Below, in pieces: positions 31,797 to 40,617 of a stretch of DNA of 40,651 bases. Under the pieces are notes generated by a model. The model was not told the origin of the DNA, did not search any database, and saw only the letters and a list, made by a program, of their open reading frames with translations. Position 1 is the stretch's first letter. The number at the start of each line of letters is the position of its first letter. The position numbers and the translations under genes were made by a program. The DNA comes from Pseudomonas izuensis (lineage in GTDB: Bacteria; Pseudomonadota; Gammaproteobacteria; Pseudomonadales; Pseudomonadaceae): positions 27,933-68,583 of the forward strand of contig NZ_WTFT01000047.1 of assembly GCF_009861505.1 (NCBI RefSeq). The letters are read 5' to 3'.

Positions 31797-33275
31797 ATGA
31801 ACGCCAATACGACTCCAGATACAGGTGCCGCAGGCTCGCTCAGGTTCGCCGTTCTGTTGGCGACCTGGATGCAGTCGGCCAACCTGCCGTTGCCGAACGC
31901 GGTACTGCGGTTGATTCAAGGCTCGCTGTCGATGACCGACGACCAGGCCGGATGGATTTTCACCGCGTACCTGGCGGCGAGCGCCATCACGCTGCCGATT
32001 GCCCAGTGGCTTGCCGCGCGCTTTGGCTTGAAGCGGGTTTATCAAGCTGCATTGGCTTTCTTCATGCTGGGCCTGGTGCTGGCCACGGTGTCCACGACGC
32101 CGCTGGAGTTCATCGGTGCCCGCATCATTCAAGGCCTGGCCGCCGGTGTGTTGGGGCCGCTGTCGATGGGGATTGCCCTGGAGACACTGGCACCGGAAAA
32201 ACGCATGAAATTCGGCGTCACCCTGACAGCAGCGGTGCTGCTGGGCATTGCCACCGGCCCGGCCATCGGTGGCTGGATCGCCGAGCATTTCGACTGGCGG
32301 CCGATCTTCTACATCAGCCTGCCGCTGTCGGCCTACATCTTCATGGTGATTGCGCTGCTGCTGGCCGAGAAGAAAGCCGACAAGGCGCCGACCTACGACT
32401 TCTTTGGCTTCACCAGTTTCACAGTGGCGATGATCAGCCTGCAAATGCTGCTCGACCGTGGCGAACGCATGGACTGGTTCGACTCGCCGGAAATCTGGAT
32501 CGAAGCGCTGGCCTGTGGACTGGGGCTGTATCTGTTCTTGGTCCACGTAATGACCCGAAACGTGCATTTCTTCAACAAGAGCCTGCTGCGCGATCGCAAC
32601 TACGTGCTGTCGACGCTGATCTTCTTCGCCATCGGTTTCGTGCTGCTGTCGACCATGGCCCTGACCTCGCCGATGCTCGATGAAATCCTCGGCTACCCAC
32701 CTGACACCACCGGCGCCCTGACCCTGCCGCGTGGCGCGGGCATGGTGGGCGCGTTCCTGCTGACGATGCGTCTGCCGGAGCGTTTCGACCGCCGGTTGTT
32801 CGTGGCCATTGGCGTCGCCCTGGTGATCTATGCCAACTGGCTGATGCTCGGTTACTCACCGTTGATGGACTGGCCGCCGGTGGCGATTGCCGGCGCGCTC
32901 CAGGGGTTCGGTATCGGCATGTCGATGGCGGCGCTGGCCAAGGTAGCGTTCAGCACCCTGGCCCCCGCTCTGCGCCCTGAAGCCACGGGGCTTTACAACC
33001 TGCTGCGTGCCTACGGCAGCACCCTGGGCGTGGCGATTGTGCAGATCTACTTCTTCAACAACACCCAGGCGATGCATCAGGCGTTGGGCGCCAACATCAC
33101 ACCCTATCGCGCCGCTACGTCGATGTCCTTGCCGGCCCTGGAGGGGATCAACCATTTGATCACCCACCAGGCCGCGTTCATCGCGGTGATCGACCAGTTC
33201 AAGATTCTGATGGTGGCGATGCTCGTCGTGAGCCCGCTGGTTCTCTTCCTTCGCAAACCCGCTGCGACTAACTAG
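31797..33275 (+). CDS. EmrB/QacA-type MFS drug efflux permease (DHA2)
   Basis: This 492-residue protein has about 14 hydrophobic segments. DHA2 motifs are visible: LPNAVLRLIQGSLSMTDDQAGWIFTAYL (after TM1), GLKRVYQAALAFF loop and the GIATGPAIGGWIAEHFDWRPIFYI motif C. The ATG at 31797 follows a possible GTG overlapping the hlyD stop. It forms a tripartite system with the neighbouring adaptor and outer-membrane factor. The substrate is unknown; aromatic acids or drugs are typical of relatives. Confidence 0.92.
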   Translation: MNANTTPDTGAAGSLRFAVLLATWMQSANLPLPNAVLRLIQGSLSMTDDQAGWIFTAYLAASAITLPIAQWLAARFGLKRVYQAALAFFMLGLVLATVSTTPLEFIGARIIQGLAAGVLGPLSMGIALETLAPEKRMKFGVTLTAAVLLGIATGPAIGGWIAEHFDWRPIFYISLPLSAYIFMVIALLLAEKKADKAPTYDFFGFTSFTVAMISLQMLLDRGERMDWFDSPEIWIEALACGLGLYLFLVHVMTRNVHFFNKSLLRDRNYVLSTLIFFAIGFVLLSTMALTSPMLDEILGYPPDTTGALTLPRGAGMVGAFLLTMRLPERFDRRLFVAIGVALVIYANWLMLGYSPLMDWPPVAIAGALQGFGIGMSMAALAKVAFSTLAPALRPEATGLYNLLRAYGSTLGVAIVQIYFFNNTQAMHQALGANITPYRAATSMSLPALEGINHLITHQAAFIAVIDQFKILMVAMLVVSPLVLFLRKPAATN

Positions 33276-33293
33276 CTTCGTGGAGTGTGCCAA

Positions 33294-34760
33294 ATGAAAT
33301 CCAGTCATCTGTTCCAAACGCCATTCCCCGCCAAGCTCAGTGCCCTGTCGGTGTTTGTGTTCCTCGCTGCCTGTACCGTCGGCCCGGACTTCAAAACCCC
33401 TGCCGACAGCGCGTCGCAGCACTATGACCAACAGGCCGAGCAACGCCTTGGCCAAAGCGGCGAGCAGCACATCCAGTTCGGCAAGCACATCACCGGCCAG
33501 TGGTGGTCGGCGTTTCGTTCGCCCAAGCTCGATCAGGTCGTGCGCCGCGCCATCGACGGCAACCTCGAACTGGTCGCCGCCGACGCCACCATCCGCCAGG
33601 CGTCCTCCTCCGTGGCCGCAGCCGAAGGCGCGCTGTATCCGCAGGTCGATTTCGGCGCAGCGGCCGGTCGTCAGCGAACGCACAACGCCAAGGACCCTGC
33701 GATCAACAACTTCTATGCGATCGGGCCACGGGTCGGTTTCGACCTGGATGTGTTCGGCGGCAACAAACGCCAGGTCGAAGAACAGCAAGCCTTTACCGAT
33801 CTGCAAAAACGCCGTTACGACGCGGCGTACCTGAAGCTGACCAGCGATGTGGCCAGCCAGGCATTGCTGGTGGCGTCGGCCAATGCGCAGATACAGGCCG
33901 TGGACAAACTGCTGGCCAACGACAGCAAAAACCTCGAACTGGTGCGCGCCGCGCATATCAATGGCACCACCACGCAGATCGACGTGTCGCTGGCCGAAAC
34001 GCGACTGGCCCAGGACCGCACCCTATTGCCGCCACTGGCCCAGCAGCGCGATGCAGCGAGCCATGCGCTGTCGATCCTGACCGGCAAAGGTCCGGCGGAC
34101 TGGATTCCCCCGCCGTTCGACTTGGCCGACTTCACCTTGCCGGCGAATGTGCCGGTGAGCTTGCCTTCAGAAATGGCGCACTCCCGGCCGGACGTGCAGC
34201 AAGCCGAGGCCGAGCTGCATATCGCCAGCGCCGCCGTGGGCGTGGCAACCGCCAATCTCTATCCAAAGGTGACGCTGTCGGCGTCGCTGGTCCAGGCCGC
34301 TTCCGGCAATGGCGGCGCGGCACTCTGGGGCTTCGCGGCGGGGATCACCGGGCCAATCTTCAACGGCGGCACGCTCAAGGCTGAACGCCAGGCTGCCGTA
34401 GAGGGTTACAACGCAACGCTGGCCGGGTACCAGCAGACCGTTATCAGCTCGTTCGGCCAGGTCGCCGACACATTGCAGGCCATCAACCATGACGCCGAGG
34501 AATTCCGTGCGCAGGAAGACGCGTTGCGCGCGGCCGAGACCAGTTCACGCCTGAACCAGCAGGCTTACGCCCAGGGCGAAAACAGCATCCTTCAGGTGCT
34601 GGAAGCGGAACGGGCTTATCAGCAGGCGTTGCTGGGCTACATCCGGGTGAAGACCTCACGGTATCTCGACACGGTGCAGTTGTTCGTGGCGTTGGGCGGG
34701 AATTCGGTCGGAGTGTTCGATCAACAAGTGGCCAGTCGCGAAACACGCAACCCATTGTAG
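33294..34760 (+). CDS. Outer-membrane factor lipoprotein, NodT/OprM family
   Basis: This 488-residue lipoprotein has the lipobox LAAC (VFVFLAACTVGPDF) and TolC-like repeated halves with long helices (YLKLTSDVASQALLVASANAQIQAV, LAGYQQTVISSFGQVADTLQAI). GPDF-x-x-P and RPDVQQAEAELHIASAAVGVATANLYP are family hallmarks. It completes the tripartite pump with the adaptor and MFS genes, starting 18 bp after the pump stop. Its TAG stop is the TAG of the TGTAGGAGC REP end, so the last codons may have been altered by REP insertion. Confidence 0.92.
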   Translation: MKSSHLFQTPFPAKLSALSVFVFLAACTVGPDFKTPADSASQHYDQQAEQRLGQSGEQHIQFGKHITGQWWSAFRSPKLDQVVRRAIDGNLELVAADATIRQASSSVAAAEGALYPQVDFGAAAGRQRTHNAKDPAINNFYAIGPRVGFDLDVFGGNKRQVEEQQAFTDLQKRRYDAAYLKLTSDVASQALLVASANAQIQAVDKLLANDSKNLELVRAAHINGTTTQIDVSLAETRLAQDRTLLPPLAQQRDAASHALSILTGKGPADWIPPPFDLADFTLPANVPVSLPSEMAHSRPDVQQAEAELHIASAAVGVATANLYPKVTLSASLVQAASGNGGAALWGFAAGITGPIFNGGTLKAERQAAVEGYNATLAGYQQTVISSFGQVADTLQAINHDAEEFRAQEDALRAAETSSRLNQQAYAQGENSILQVLEAERAYQQALLGYIRVKTSRYLDTVQLFVALGGNSVGVFDQQVASRETRNPL

Positions 34761-34857
34761 GAGCGAGCCTGCTCGCGATGAACTCGAGAGCGCCGCGTTC
34801 TTTCAGAGAACCCGCGTCATCGTTGACGACCATCGCGAGCAGAGCTCGCTCCTACAG
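34756..34857. repeat. REP doublet (BIME-like) supplying a stop codon
   Basis: TGTAGGAGCGAGCCTGCTCGCGATG and CATCGCGAGCAGAGCTCGCTCCTACAG flank a core including CCCGCGTCATCGTTGACGAC. The first TAG terminates the outer-membrane factor gene. Confidence 0.88.
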
Positions 34858-34888
34858 GTATCTTTTTGAACCTGAGTGGAATCCAGAC

Positions 34889-35839
34889 ATGTCCTACGAA
34901 CCGATCTTTGATGAACTTGCCGATACCCGATTTACGCTAAACAACGGTGCGGGACCGATGCCCGCCGTTGGGTTCGGCACTTTGTTCAAGGACCTCAGCG
35001 TCACCACACAGGCGGTCACCCACGCACTGCAAAACGGCTTCCGTCATTTCGATTGTGCCGAGCGTTTTCGCAACGAAGAACAGGTTGGCATTGCCCTGCA
35101 CGCGTTTATCGAAGCGGGCAAGGCACGGCGCGAAGAGGTGTTCATCACCACCAAACTGTGGAACACCAACCATCGTCCGGAGCGGGTGTTGCCAGCCTTC
35201 GAGGCCAGTTGCCGACGCCTCCAGGTGGATTACATCGATTGCTACCTGATCCACACTCCGTTCGCCTTTCAACCCGGAGACGATCTGTACCCCCGGGACG
35301 TGTTCGGCCATGTCCTCTATGACTCGGGCGTGACGTTGATCGAAACCTGGCGTGCACTCGAAGGCCTGGTGGATGAAGGCCGCTGCCGGTCCATCGGCTT
35401 GTCCGACATCACTCTTGAGGCGCTGAAAGACATCGTGGCCGTGGCGCGGATCAAACCTGCCGTGGTGCAAATCGAATCCCACCCTTACCTGCCGGAATGG
35501 GAACTGCTCGAATTTTGCCGGGAGCATGGGATCATCGTCGTGGCCTTTGCCCCTCTCGGGCATGGCCTGGAACCGAACGTGCTGGAAGAACCGGTGATTA
35601 CCGGCATCGCCCGACGCTTGCAAAAGACCCCTGCACAAGTCGCCCTGGCCTGGTCGGTGCAACGCGGCGTGGCGTTCCTGACCACCTCGGCCACCCTGAG
35701 CCACATTCAGCAAAACCGGGACATATCCACCCTGCCCCATCGCGCCATGCAGGAGATCCGCCAGGACATCAGCACGCGGGTGCGCTTCAACTCGGTGGTT
35801 GAAACCGGTGTCCCCGTATTCATTCCCCAGCAAAAGTGA
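34889..35839 (+). CDS. Aldo/keto reductase-family protein with altered catalytic Tyr
   Basis: This 316-residue protein starts MSYEPIFDELAD; a longer frame into the REP is rejected. The AKR barrel is recognisable: MPAVGFGTLFKD, GFRHFDCAERFRNEEQVG, VFITTKLWNTNH, DYIDCYLIHTPF, RSIGLSDITLEAL, FAPLGHGL. Catalytic Asp, Lys and His are present, but the position normally Tyr (DTA-x-x-Y-x-NE) is Phe (ERFRNE), which would weaken ordinary carbonyl reduction. It could still bind NADPH and ligand, or use another donor. It is monocistronic with a strong terminator after it. Confidence 0.85.
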   Translation: MSYEPIFDELADTRFTLNNGAGPMPAVGFGTLFKDLSVTTQAVTHALQNGFRHFDCAERFRNEEQVGIALHAFIEAGKARREEVFITTKLWNTNHRPERVLPAFEASCRRLQVDYIDCYLIHTPFAFQPGDDLYPRDVFGHVLYDSGVTLIETWRALEGLVDEGRCRSIGLSDITLEALKDIVAVARIKPAVVQIESHPYLPEWELLEFCREHGIIVVAFAPLGHGLEPNVLEEPVITGIARRLQKTPAQVALAWSVQRGVAFLTTSATLSHIQQNRDISTLPHRAMQEIRQDISTRVRFNSVVETGVPVFIPQQK

Positions 35840-35851
35840 TACCTGACACCG

Positions 35852-35882
35852 GAGCGGCTCTTTACACAGCCGCTCTTTTTTT
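35852..35882 (+). terminator. Rho-independent terminator
   Basis: A perfect 8-bp stem GAGCGGCT-ctttacac-AGCCGCTC is followed immediately by seven T residues, 13 nt past the aldo/keto reductase stop. Confidence 0.92.
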
Positions 35883-35948
35883 GGCCTGGCGAATCATTGT
35901 GCCGGCCAACCCCTTATAATTTTTGACTGACCCACTGAGGTGACACCG

Positions 35949-36878
35949 ATGGATGTTTTCCAGACCATGCGTTTTTTCATGGCGGTCGCCCAGAGCGGCA
36001 GCTTCACGGCCGCAGCCGATCTGCTGGACACCTCCACGACCAACGTGTCCAAAGCCGTGTCGAGCCTGGAGAGCAGGCTGCAGACACGCCTGATCAACCG
36101 CACAACCCGACGCCTGGCCTTGACCGAGGCGGGTGTACGCTATTTGCAGCGTTGCGAGAGAATTCTGGAGGAGGTGCGCGAAGCGGAAGAGGAAGCAGGC
36201 ACGGCACAGGTCAACCCTGTTGGCCGCTTGAAGATTCATGCAATGTCAGCCATCGGCAATCATTACGTGATCGATGCCATCGCCCGTTACCGCGAGACGC
36301 ATCCCTCGGTCTTGTTCGATTTGACCCTGACCAATCGGCTGCCCGACCTGCTGGAGGAAGGCTATGACGTGTCGATCGTGTTGGCGCGCGACCTGCCCGA
36401 CTCGGGATTCGTCGCCCAGCGGCTCGGCATCACCTACAGCATTCTCTGTGCTTCGCCCACCTATCTTGAGAAACGCGGAATACCCGACACGCCGGGCTCA
36501 CTGGCTGCACATGATTGCCTGAGACTGGTGAACACGGTCATGCCGGCTGAACACTGGGTGTTCGAAGGGCCCGAAGGCATGGAGACCGTTAGCACCCCGG
36601 CATCGCCATTTCACGTCAATACCGCCGACGCCATGACCACTGCCATCAGCCGTGGCATGGGGATCGGGATTCAGCCACTCGCCTCTGCCGTTGCCGGCCT
36701 CAAGGCGGGAACGTTAGTGCGGGTACTGCCCGAGTATCATTTTGAAGAGCTGAATTTGTTTGCGATCTATCCGTCACGAAAATTCGTCGATGCAAAAATA
36801 AAAACCTGGGTGGAGTTTCTCAAGGACTACATTCCCGGGTTGCTGGCTGCCGATGAAAAAATTGCTCGTTCGTCATAA
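35949..36878 (+). CDS. LysR-family transcriptional regulator
   Basis: This 309-residue protein has the LysR N-terminal winged HTH (FQTMRFFMAVAQSGSFTAAADLL, TNVSKAVSSLESRLQTRLINRTTRRLALTEAG) and a periplasmic-binding-like effector domain from about residue 90 (GRLKIHAMSAIGNHYVIDAI). GAGGTGACACCG supports the ATG at 35949 over a GTG 9 bp upstream. It follows the aldo/keto reductase terminator on the same strand. The target is unknown; it may control the aldo/keto reductase. Confidence 0.9.
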   Translation: MDVFQTMRFFMAVAQSGSFTAAADLLDTSTTNVSKAVSSLESRLQTRLINRTTRRLALTEAGVRYLQRCERILEEVREAEEEAGTAQVNPVGRLKIHAMSAIGNHYVIDAIARYRETHPSVLFDLTLTNRLPDLLEEGYDVSIVLARDLPDSGFVAQRLGITYSILCASPTYLEKRGIPDTPGSLAAHDCLRLVNTVMPAEHWVFEGPEGMETVSTPASPFHVNTADAMTTAISRGMGIGIQPLASAVAGLKAGTLVRVLPEYHFEELNLFAIYPSRKFVDAKIKTWVEFLKDYIPGLLAADEKIARSS

Positions 36879-36922
36879 ACCGTTCGGGATGGAGTGTCGA
36901 CCCTCCACCGTCCGCACAGCCC

Positions 36923-37195
36923 TCAACCGTTCGAACATCCGCTGCCCAACACTTGATACTGCAGGACATGGCGTTGACCCCGAGAGTCTTCATAGGTCAT
37001 TTGCGCCGGGACCGGCCCGCACTCGTTCGGTACATCGCTGACGGTAATGACCTTCTTGATGTCCAGGTTCGAGCCGTAGGTGTAGGTCTCGATCGGTGTC
37101 TTGTTGGTGGGTGCCTTGGCCTGGCTTTCTTCGGCAAAGGCTTGTGCGCCGATACAACTGAGCGCGAGAACAATCGCAATTTTTGAAATGTTCAT
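36923..37195 (-). CDS. DUF2790-like small periplasmic protein
   Basis: This 90-residue protein has a signal peptide (ISKIAIVLALSCIGAQAFA) and a mature part with YTYGSNLDIKKVITVSDVPNECGPVPAQMTYEDSRGQ and a C-terminal Cys, matching the DUF2790 family common in Pseudomonas. The two Cys probably form a disulfide. I use the ATG at 37195; a GTG lies 9 bp upstream. The function is unknown. It is convergent with the LysR gene. Confidence 0.85.
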   Translation of the reverse strand: MNISKIAIVLALSCIGAQAFAEESQAKAPTNKTPIETYTYGSNLDIKKVITVSDVPNECGPVPAQMTYEDSRGQRHVLQYQVLGSGCSNG

Positions 37196-37356
37196 GGTAT
37201 TCACCGTCTCGTTGGAGTTTGGGCCTTGTGAACCGCTTGCGTAGGTTCATTCGGTAGAGACGATGCTAGGGGTTTGGATGGGCGCGAAACAGCGCCGGGC
37301 AGGACAAACACTGTTAACAAAATGCGCAGGAATGGGGTGAGCAGGTACGCTCCCCC

Positions 37357-37458
37357 CTGTAGGAGCGAGCCTGCTCGCGAAAAACGTCCGGACAACGCGG
37401 TCATTCAGTTGGCGCGAGTTATCGTTGACGTCCATCGCGAGCAGGCTCGCTCCTACAG
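37357..37458. repeat. REP doublet (BIME-like)
   Basis: CTGTAGGAGCGAGCCTGCTCGCGAAAAACG and the inverted GACGTCCATCGCGAGCAGGCTCGCTCCTACAG flank GTTATCGTT. It lies between the DUF2790 gene and the 3' end of the BCCT gene. Confidence 0.88.
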
Positions 37459-37476
37459 CAGAGATGAACAGCAAGC

Positions 37477-39150
37477 TTATGCGGCGGTCAGCGAAGCCGT
37501 CTTGCCCATGCCAGATTCCGTATCACGACGCTCACCCTGCCCCGCCAATCCATCCAGCGCAGGCGTCCACGCCGGCACGCTCGGCATTTCCTTGCGCAAG
37601 CTATGAATCAGTGTGTACGACATCACCAGCAGCAACATGGCAATCGGCAACCCCGCCGCAATGCTCGCCATCTGAATGGCTTTCAACCCGCCGGCCAACA
37701 ACAGCCCCGCCGCAATAGCCCCCTCCAGAATGCACCACAGCAACCTGATCCAGTTCGGCGGATTGGTGCTGCCCAATGCACACAAGGTGCACAACACCTG
37801 GGTTCCGGCGTCCGCCGTGGTGACAAAGTGCACACCAAGCAGGACGCAGACCAGAATCGAGAGTGCGGCGCCAATGGCTGTGCCATCGAGCGATTGCAGC
37901 AACGTGAACATGGCAGCGGTGGTTTCTTTCTTGGTGGCGAGAAGTACCGTGCCGCCTTCGAACTTCGGCTGCTCTTGAGTCACGCCTTGAGTCGCGACGG
38001 AAGCCTGGTAAGCCTGTCGGTCAAGTTGTTCATTCTTCAGCGCCGCGCCACCGAATACGGACATCCACAGGATGGTCACCAGGGTCGGCACCACCAGCGC
38101 CCCGATCACCAGTTCGCGGATGGTGCGGCCCTTGGAGATGCGCGCAATGAACAACCCCACGAAAGGCCCCCAGGTCATCCACCACGGCCAGTAGAACGCG
38201 GTCCACCAGTTTTGCCATTCGGTGTCTTTCTGCGTGTCCATCCAGAAACTCAGGCCGACGATGTTTTGCACATAGTCGCCGGTGGACTCAAACATCAGAT
38301 TGAGAATGTAGCGAGTCGGACCAATGGCAAGTACCGCCAACATCAATATGAAGGACAAATACATATTGAGGGTGGAGATACGCTTCATGCCTTTCGACAG
38401 TCCGGCAAGTAGCGAGATACAGGCCACAACACTGACAAACAGAATAATCGACAACTGCAACCCGACACTCACCGGAATACCGAATACTTGATGTAACCCG
38501 GTGTTGATCTGAACAACACCCAGCCCCAAAGACTGGGAAACACCGAAGGCGGTAATAACAACACCCATGATGTCGACAACATGCCCGATCCATCCATAAA
38601 TACGGTCGCCAATCAACGGATACAACAGCGAGCGCAGTGCCAGCGGCAAGCCTTTACGGTAGGCAAAATAAGCGAGGCTCAGGCCGATCATGGAGAAAAT
38701 CGCCCACGGATGCAGACCCCAGTGGAACAGCGTGATACGCATGGCCAGGGTGGCGGACTCATCCGTCAAACCCTTGGAGAACGGGTTGTCGGCGTAATGC
38801 AGCATGGGTTCGGCCACCGACCAGAAAATCAGGCCGATGCCCATCCCGGCACTGAACAGCATCGCAATCCATGAGGCGAAACTGAACTCGGGCCGGTCAT
38901 GTTCGGCGCCCAGTTTAAGATTGCCGAAACGGCTGATGGAGATATAAAGCAGTACACCAAGTACACCGCTGATCAGGGCGATGTAATACCACTTGAAGTT
39001 ATGCAGGATAAACACCGAAGCCATTTGAAAGGCCTTGGATGCCTGTTCATCTTTGAAGGCACAAAACAGAACAAAGGTGACCACCGCTAATATGGAAGCG
39101 ACTGTCACATTCGGATTCAAGCCTTTCAACATGCCGGATTGCGCACGCAT
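37477..39150 (-). CDS. BCCT-family betaine/choline/carnitine transporter
   Basis: This 557-residue membrane protein has 12 hydrophobic segments and the BCCT hallmarks: FSAGMGIGLIFWSVAEPMLHYADNP, FHWGLHPWAIFSMIGLSLAYF, GLGVVQINTGL, WTAFYWPWWMTWGPFVGLFIARISKGRTIREL. The aromatic box residues in the WWxxW segment fit quaternary-amine binding. The C-terminal tail is short compared with osmoregulated BetT. AAGGGGAAAACA precedes the ATG. It probably imports choline, carnitine or glycine betaine for catabolism or osmoprotection. Confidence 0.92.
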   Translation of the reverse strand: MRAQSGMLKGLNPNVTVASILAVVTFVLFCAFKDEQASKAFQMASVFILHNFKWYYIALISGVLGVLLYISISRFGNLKLGAEHDRPEFSFASWIAMLFSAGMGIGLIFWSVAEPMLHYADNPFSKGLTDESATLAMRITLFHWGLHPWAIFSMIGLSLAYFAYRKGLPLALRSLLYPLIGDRIYGWIGHVVDIMGVVITAFGVSQSLGLGVVQINTGLHQVFGIPVSVGLQLSIILFVSVVACISLLAGLSKGMKRISTLNMYLSFILMLAVLAIGPTRYILNLMFESTGDYVQNIVGLSFWMDTQKDTEWQNWWTAFYWPWWMTWGPFVGLFIARISKGRTIRELVIGALVVPTLVTILWMSVFGGAALKNEQLDRQAYQASVATQGVTQEQPKFEGGTVLLATKKETTAAMFTLLQSLDGTAIGAALSILVCVLLGVHFVTTADAGTQVLCTLCALGSTNPPNWIRLLWCILEGAIAAGLLLAGGLKAIQMASIAAGLPIAMLLLVMSYTLIHSLRKEMPSVPAWTPALDGLAGQGERRDTESGMGKTASLTAA

Positions 39151-39367
39151 TGTTTTCCCCTTTTGTTTTTGTTTAAGGGTGTAGTTACTGTTCCGCAGGA
39201 TGTTTGCCGCCGGGTATCGAATGACACCAGAGCGCTTTATCCGCAGGTTATTCCGGACTATCTCGGTTTTGGCAGCATCGCCAAGATGATTGAAACCTGA
39301 CCACCGCTCAAACCATTTTTAGTCACCGACTCATGAGAAAAACGCATTAATAAAACCACCTGCAACC
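39151..39367. other. Intergenic region upstream of the BCCT gene
   Basis: About 217 bp, no gene. It should contain the BCCT promoter on the minus strand. No confident promoter or operator was seen. Confidence 0.3.
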
Positions 39368-39469
39368 CTGTAGGAGCGAGCTTGCTCGCGAAAAACGCCC
39401 GGACAACGCGGTCCTACAGACAGCCCTCGTTATCGTTAACGACCATCGCGAGCAAGCTCGCTCCTACAG
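39368..39469. repeat. REP doublet (BIME-like) overlapping the MFS gene 3' end
   Basis: CTGTAGGAGCGAGCTTGCTCGCGA and TCGCGAGCAAGCTCGCTCCTACAG flank TTATCGTTAACGACCA. The right arm and part of the core are read as the last codons and stop (TAA) of the minus-strand MFS gene. Confidence 0.88.
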
Positions 39470-40617
39470 CTGGCCATCCCGTTGGGTGTCACCGGGTGAT
39501 GAAGCGGCGCATCCTTTTGCAGGTGCTTGCCGGTGATTTTTTTCTGACCCACGAACAGCGCAAGCATCAGTGCGCTGCCGGCGTAGAAAAAGTAGAAACT
39601 CGGGGCCCCGAGATATTCCATCAGCGCACCCGCGATCAACGGCCCGATACAGGCGCCGACGCCGAAGGTGATCAACAGCATGCCGGAGAGCGATACGCGC
39701 AACGGCGGTTCCATGTTGTCATTGGCCAGTGCCACCCCTAACGGATAAAGGCAGAACTGCAGGAAGCCGATGCCCGCGCCAAACCACAGCAAGGTGGCAA
39801 ACGAAGGGGCTTGATCGAACGCCAGCGGCAGGCTGACGACGATCAGCAACACTGCCACGGCGCGGATCAGGCTGGCGCGGGGCAAGCGATCCGAGAGCCA
39901 GCCCAATGGCAACTGCGCCAGCAACCCGGCACCGATGGTCAATGCCATGAACTGACCGACCTGCGCCGTGCCCAGCCCTTGCTTGCTGGCATAGATTGCG
40001 GCCAGCCCGTAGAAGCTTCCGTTGATCATCCCGGACACCAGAATGGTCACCAGCGACTGCGGAATCCGCCGCAGAAACAATCGCAGGTCAATGGATGCCG
40101 CCGGCACCGCCGTGGGGTGCGCGCTTCGGGTCAGCGCCACCGGCACCGAACAGAGGGCGAACACCATGGCCACCGCGAGCAGCGCACCGATGCCCAACCC
40201 TTCATCGAGACTCAAGGCCAGTTGACCGAGCATCATGCCGACGTAACTGGCAACCATGTACAACGCCAGGACACCGCCGCGCTGTTCAGTCCTGGCCCGG
40301 TCGTTGAGCCAGCTCTCGATCACCATCAACTGGCACATCATCGCCATCCCGACCAACGCCCGCAGCACCAGCCACAACGGCAGCGACGTGCTGAACTCAT
40401 GGGCCAATACCGCCGCGGCAATGATTCCGGCGCAGGCTGCATAGGTTCGAATGTGCCCAACCTGCGCGATCAGGCTGCGCCCCGCCCCCCCGCCCCACAC
40501 CCCTCCCCGGGGAATAGGGGCCCTCAACCCACCGCCCGCCGGCTTTGCCGCCGCCGGACAACTTTGGCGGGGGGGCGGCCAGGGGGTCATGCCGGTGGGC
40601 TGCCGTGCGCGGAGCAA
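39436..40617 (-). CDS. MFS transporter, N-terminally incomplete at the contig end
   Basis: A recognisable YcaD/MFS-type transporter runs from RSLIAQVGHIRTYAACAGI (near 40480) to FVGQKKITGKHL, with about 10 membrane segments. MVIESWLNDRARTEQRGG, GWLSDRLPR and FGVGACIGPLIAGALMEYLG are typical of this family. The first ~45 residues of the open frame are Pro/Gly/Arg-rich and do not resemble any MFS N-terminus. The DNA there has C/G homopolymers and looks like poor contig-end sequence, so the true start is not visible. The C-terminus ASCRSELARDGR is encoded by the REP palindrome. Confidence 0.75.
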   Translation of the reverse strand: MLRARQPTGMTPWPPPRQSCPAAAKPAGGGLRAPIPRGGVWGGGAGRSLIAQVGHIRTYAACAGIIAAAVLAHEFSTSLPLWLVLRALVGMAMMCQLMVIESWLNDRARTEQRGGVLALYMVASYVGMMLGQLALSLDEGLGIGALLAVAMVFALCSVPVALTRSAHPTAVPAASIDLRLFLRRIPQSLVTILVSGMINGSFYGLAAIYASKQGLGTAQVGQFMALTIGAGLLAQLPLGWLSDRLPRASLIRAVAVLLIVVSLPLAFDQAPSFATLLWFGAGIGFLQFCLYPLGVALANDNMEPPLRVSLSGMLLITFGVGACIGPLIAGALMEYLGAPSFYFFYAGSALMLALFVGQKKITGKHLQKDAPLHHPVTPNGMASCRSELARDGR

